Shown: one piece after another, positions 49,423 to 52,490 of the stretch | Layout of the letters: each line of letters opens with the position of its first letter | Numbering within the stretch: position 1 is the stretch's first letter | Source of the DNA: Ramlibacter ginsenosidimutans | Lineage (GTDB): Bacteria; Pseudomonadota; Gammaproteobacteria; Burkholderiales; Burkholderiaceae_C | Length of the DNA stretch: 52,490 nt | Direction: 5' to 3' | Assembly: GCF_016654015.1 (NCBI RefSeq) | Contig: NZ_JAEPWM010000018.1 | Span: 1 to 52,490, forward strand | Made by a program: the position numbers and the translations under genes | The notes under the pieces: model-generated | Seen by the model: only the letters and a program-made list of their open reading frames with translations | Told to the model about the DNA's origin: nothing | Database searches by the model: none

Positions 49423-50363
49423 AGCGCATCTTCTTCAACGAAGTCGTCACGCGCGACGGCTTCCAGATCGAACCCGAGTTCATCGCGACCGACGCCAAGG
49501 TGGCGCTGGTCGATGCGCTTAGCGCATGCGGCTACGCCAAGATCGAGGTCACGTCCTTCACCTCGCCCAAGGCGATTCCGATGCTGCGCGACGCCGAGGA
49601 GGTGATGGGCCGCATCAAGCGCGTGCCCGGCGTCGAGTACACGGTGCTCGTGCCGAACCTGCGCGGCGCCGAGCGCGCGATGGAGTCGCGTGCCGACGAG
49701 CTGAACCTCGTCATGTCGACGTCGGAGACGCACAACCTCGCCAACCTGCGCATGCCGCGCGAGAAGAGCTTCGCCGCGCTGGCCGAGGTGATTCGCTTCG
49801 TCGCCGGCCGCACGCCGATCAACGTCTCACTGTCCACCGCCTTCGGCTGCCCCATGGAAGGCGACGTGCCGCAGGCCGAGGTGCTCGCCTGGGCGCAGCG
49901 CTTCGCCGACCTCGGCGTGCGCGGACTGACCATCTGCGACACGACCGGCATGGCGCATCCCGCGCAGGTTGCGCGCATGTGCGACGCACTGCAGGACCGC
50001 TTCGCTGGCCTGCAGCTCACGCTGCACTTCCACAACACGCGCGGCATGGGCCTCGCCAACGTGCTCGCCGCCGTGCAACAGGGCATCGTCCGGTTCGACG
50101 GCTCGCTCGGCGGCCTGGGCGGCTGTCCTTACGCACCGGGCGCCAGCGGCAACATCTGCAGCGAGGACGCGATCCACATGCTGCAGGCCATGGGCTACGA
50201 CACGGGCGTAGACCTGGGCAAGCTGCTGGCCATCGCGCGCGCGCTGCCCGGCATCGTCGGCCACGAAGTGCCGGGACAGGTCGCCAAGGCCGGCCCCAGC
50301 ATGCAACTGCACCCCGTTCCCGCCGCCGTGACCGAACTGCGCGCGGCCCTCGCTTTCTCCTGA
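49419..50363 (+). CDS. Hydroxymethylglutaryl-CoA lyase-family protein
   Basis: 314-aa TIM-barrel enzyme of the HMGL-like family (HMG-CoA lyase, citramalyl-type and homocitrate/isopropylmalate synthases). Metal ligands appear as D13 (TRDGFQIE) and H203/H205 (TLHFHNTRG); the HMG-CoA lyase signature with catalytic cysteine is C236 in GGLGGCPYAPGASGN. It should cleave a 3-hydroxy-3-methyl-acyl-CoA made by the preceding transferase, giving acetyl-CoA plus an oxo-acid. Translation is coupled to the transferase. Confidence 0.88.
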   Translation: MKRIFFNEVVTRDGFQIEPEFIATDAKVALVDALSACGYAKIEVTSFTSPKAIPMLRDAEEVMGRIKRVPGVEYTVLVPNLRGAERAMESRADELNLVMSTSETHNLANLRMPREKSFAALAEVIRFVAGRTPINVSLSTAFGCPMEGDVPQAEVLAWAQRFADLGVRGLTICDTTGMAHPAQVARMCDALQDRFAGLQLTLHFHNTRGMGLANVLAAVQQGIVRFDGSLGGLGGCPYAPGASGNICSEDAIHMLQAMGYDTGVDLGKLLAIARALPGIVGHEVPGQVAKAGPSMQLHPVPAAVTELRAALAFS

Positions 50364-50379
50364 TTCTCCTTACAACGAC

Positions 50380-51336
50380 ATGACCCTTTCCCGCAGAACC
50401 TTCGTCGCCGCTGCCGCCGCTTCCTGCGCGCTGCCGGTGTTCGCCCAAGGCAAGACCATCAACCTGATCGTCGGCTCCGCGCCGGGCGGCACGACCGACA
50501 TCTCCGCGCGCATGCTGGCGGAGCCCCTGAGCAAGCTGCTCGGTGTGTCCGTCGTCGTCGACAACCGCGCCGGCGGCAACGGCAACATCGCCGGCCAATT
50601 GGTGGCGCGCGGGCCCGCCGACGGCACGACGCTGCTGGTGCAGTACTCCGGCTACCAGTGCATCACGCCGCTGCTGCAGCCCGTGGCCGGCTTCGATCCG
50701 GGCCGGGACCTCAAGCCCGTCGGCCACCTGATCGACGCGCCGCAGGTGCTCGTCGTGCGTCCCGGCTTCCCCGCGAACAACTTCAAGGAGTTCCTCGCGT
50801 ACGTGAAGGCGAACCCGGGCAAGGTGAACTATGCCTCCAGCGGCAACGGCGCGCTGCAGCACGTGACCACCGAGCTGCTCAAGGAGCTCACCAAGACCCA
50901 CATGACGCACATCCCGTACCGTGGCACGGGGCCGGCGCTGACCGACCTGCTCGCGGGCAACGTGGACCTCACCATCACCACGCCGCCGCCGCTGCTGGCG
51001 CACATCAAGGCCGGCAAGCTCAAGGCGCTGATGGTCACCGGAAAGACGCGCCTGGCCGTGCTGCCCGACGTGCCGACGGCCACCGAGCTGGGCGTGCCCC
51101 TCGTCGCGTCGTCGTGGTTCGCGGTGTACGGACCCAACGCGCTGACCGCCGACGTGCAGAACAAGCTGTCGGCCTCCATCCGCCAGGTCGTGGAGACCGC
51201 GGACTTCAAGCGCCGTGCCGAGGAGCAGGGCGCGAAAGCCATCGCCATGACGCCGGCCGAACTCGCGACGCTCGCTGCCAACGAGCGCGCGACCTGGGAC
51301 CGCGTCATCAAGGTCGCGCAGATCAAGGCCGACTGA
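50380..51336 (+). CDS. Bug-family (TctC-type) periplasmic substrate-binding protein
   Basis: 318 aa. Signal peptide with SRRTF and a hydrophobic stretch ending VFAQG (possible Tat). The mature protein has the Bug fold, with conserved INLIVGSAPGGTTDISAR and VDNRAGGNGNIAGQ. Bug proteins bind carboxylates and related small molecules for tripartite tricarboxylate transporters or serve as orphan sensors. No TctA/TctB membrane genes are in the window. 16 bp after the lyase gene. Confidence 0.92.
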   Translation: MTLSRRTFVAAAAASCALPVFAQGKTINLIVGSAPGGTTDISARMLAEPLSKLLGVSVVVDNRAGGNGNIAGQLVARGPADGTTLLVQYSGYQCITPLLQPVAGFDPGRDLKPVGHLIDAPQVLVVRPGFPANNFKEFLAYVKANPGKVNYASSGNGALQHVTTELLKELTKTHMTHIPYRGTGPALTDLLAGNVDLTITTPPPLLAHIKAGKLKALMVTGKTRLAVLPDVPTATELGVPLVASSWFAVYGPNALTADVQNKLSASIRQVVETADFKRRAEEQGAKAIAMTPAELATLAANERATWDRVIKVAQIKAD

Positions 51337-51361
51337 GCGGCCAACCCCGAGGAGACATCCC

Positions 51362-52336
51362 ATGCAACGCCGCCCCTTCCTGCGCCGCGCCACCGTCGCT
51401 GCCGCCTTCCTGTGCTCCGGCCTCGCGCTGGCGCAGGGCAACTATCCGAGCAAGCCGATCACGCTGATCGTGCCGAATCCGCCCGGCGGGCTGGTGGACA
51501 CATCGGCGCGCATCGTCGGCGACACGCTCGCCAAGGTGCTCGGGCAGACGATCGTGGTCGACAACCGCGGGGGCGGCAGCGGCAACGTCGCCTACGGGCT
51601 GGTCGCGCGCGCGCAGCCGGACGGCTACACGCTGCTGACCTCGTACTCCGCATACCACGTGGGCAACCCCTGGCTGATGTCCAAGCTGCCGTGGGCGCAG
51701 AAGGACTTCACGCCGGTGGCACTGGTGACGGTGGCCACCAACGTGATCACGGCGCATCCCTCCGTGCCGGCGAACAACCTGCAGGAGTTCATCGCCTACC
51801 TGAAGAAGAACCCCGGCAAGCTCAGTTACGCCTCGCAGGGCAACGGCTCGGTCTCGCACATCGGCACCGAGATGTTCAAGGCGCAGACCGGCACCAGCAT
51901 GGTCCACATCCCGTACAAGGGGTCCGGCGATGCGATCAAGGACGTGCTGGGCGGCAACGTGCAGGTGTTCATGAGCACGCCGCCGTCGGTGATGCAGCAC
52001 GTGCAGACCGGCAAGCTCAAGGCCTTCGCGGTCACGGGCAAGACGCGCCATCCCGGCCTTCCCAACGTGCCGACGACGGCGGAAGCGGGCCTCAAGGGCT
52101 TCGAGCTGGAATCGTGGGTCGCGATCTTCGCGCCGGCCGGCACGCCGCCCGATGTCGTGCAGAAGCTCACGGCCGGCATCCAGAAGGCGCTGGCCACCCC
52201 CGAAGCCAAGGCGCGCGCCGATGCGGCGGGCATCGAGATCCGCTACCTGCCGCCTGCGCAACTGGGCGAGATGGTGACGCGCGAGACGGCGTTCTGGGGC
52301 AAGACGATCAGGGAACAGCACATCACGGCGGATTGA
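51362..52336 (+). CDS. Bug-family (TctC-type) periplasmic substrate-binding protein (second copy)
   Basis: 324 aa, a diverged paralogue of the preceding protein (shared VDNR-GG-GN and the SYASQGNGS/NYASSGNGA segment). Signal peptide about 1-25 ending ALAQG. Two Bug proteins in tandem suggest uptake of two related acids or a duplication. SD GAGGAGA precedes the ATG. A family-A half repeat begins 8 bp after the stop. Confidence 0.92.
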   Translation: MQRRPFLRRATVAAAFLCSGLALAQGNYPSKPITLIVPNPPGGLVDTSARIVGDTLAKVLGQTIVVDNRGGGSGNVAYGLVARAQPDGYTLLTSYSAYHVGNPWLMSKLPWAQKDFTPVALVTVATNVITAHPSVPANNLQEFIAYLKKNPGKLSYASQGNGSVSHIGTEMFKAQTGTSMVHIPYKGSGDAIKDVLGGNVQVFMSTPPSVMQHVQTGKLKAFAVTGKTRHPGLPNVPTTAEAGLKGFELESWVAIFAPAGTPPDVVQKLTAGIQKALATPEAKARADAAGIEIRYLPPAQLGEMVTRETAFWGKTIREQHITAD

Positions 52337-52344
52337 CGTCGTTT

Positions 52345-52373
52345 GCTGGGGTTCGCTGCGCTCACCGCCAGCC
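52345..52373. repeat. Family-A repeat, half copy in inverse orientation
   Basis: gctggggttcgctgcgctcaccgccagcc is the inverse of the arm at 192-224. It follows the second Bug gene directly. Only one arm is present, as at the left edge of the window, and both single-arm copies sit beside possible IS110-related sequence. Confidence 0.65.
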
Positions 52374-52419
52374 TTGTATGTTTCTTTCCTAGACTCTAAG
52401 AGTTCGGGGCAACCCGGGC

Positions 52420-52489
52420 GGAGCGGGTGCACGCCGTCGCCAGCCTTTGGGCTTGGAACCTGTGCCGTAGATCTAGCGGCACCCGCTCC
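52420..52489. other. Large hairpin-forming region at the window end, possibly the left end of an IS110-type element
   Basis: The perfect 11-bp arms GGAGCGGGTGC (52420-52430) and GCACCCGCTCC (52479-52489) enclose 48 nt that contain a second stem (CCAGCC/GGCTTGG with a bulge). It resembles a structured non-coding RNA. IS110-group elements encode a guide (bridge) RNA just before the transposase, and a transposase tail lies at the other end of the window. The link is speculative because no transposase start is inside the window. Confidence 0.3.
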
Positions 52490-52490
52490 T

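Overview
The window (about 52.5 kb, very GC-rich) looks like a chromosomal segment of a betaproteobacterium, most likely a Burkholderiales/Comamonadaceae organism such as a Ramlibacter or Variovorax relative. This rests on codon use and on familiar gene orders: rpsO-pnp-qor-tpiA-secG-tRNA-Leu-nuoA..N, the DUF2818/NUDIX/DUF1178 trio after nuoN, and Bug-type periplasmic binding proteins. The genus is inference.

Layout. 1-156: the end of an IS110-family transposase. 224-14396, minus strand: a nitrate assimilation locus in the order nasR, nrtA, nrtB, a fused double-ATPase nrtC/D, an FNT nitrite/formate channel, a PP2C phosphatase-Ser/Thr kinase fusion, nirB, nirD, nasA. 14893-21625: tsaD, a methyltransferase, a LysR regulator, a 58-aa protein, a tautomerase, hsp20, an orphan branched-chain-amino-acid-type binding protein and an aminotransferase. 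21939-27311: rpsO, pnp, quinone oxidoreductase, tpiA, secG and tRNA-Leu(GAG). 27371-42169: the complete 14-gene nuo operon, nuoA to nuoN. 42204-43568: DUF2818, NUDIX and DUF1178 genes. 43823-47098: an MsbA-like ABC exporter, a hypothetical protein, an Hpt gene broken by an in-frame stop, and a CheY-like regulator. 47226-52336: LysR, class III CoA-transferase, HMG-CoA-lyase-like enzyme and two Bug binding proteins. The last 70 bases form a large potential hairpin.

The most interesting result is regulatory. Upstream of both nrtA and nirB the minus strand carries a near-consensus sigma-54 (-24/-12) promoter. In both cases, exactly 15 nt after the -12 GC, comes the first of two hairpins with six-base loops (AACGGC twice before nrtA, AACGCC twice before nirB). 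All four loops have A at position 1 and G at position 4, the known signature of ANTAR-protein RNA targets. The adjacent nasR gene encodes a NIT (nitrate/nitrite-sensing) plus ANTAR protein. Before nrtA the second hairpin overlaps, base for base, the 5' arm of a GC-rich terminator followed by a U-rich run, which is a textbook antitermination switch. The nirB copy lies inside the operon and has no obvious terminator, so it may work differently.

Intergenic space is rich in repeats: a family built on CGCAGAGG (three tandem copies between nasR and tsaD, plus three dispersed copies), a CGTAGGCTGGCGGTGAGC family, and several palindromes. Three unrelated repeats occupy three junctions inside the nuo operon. 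No rRNA genes, CRISPR arrays or complete mobile elements were seen.
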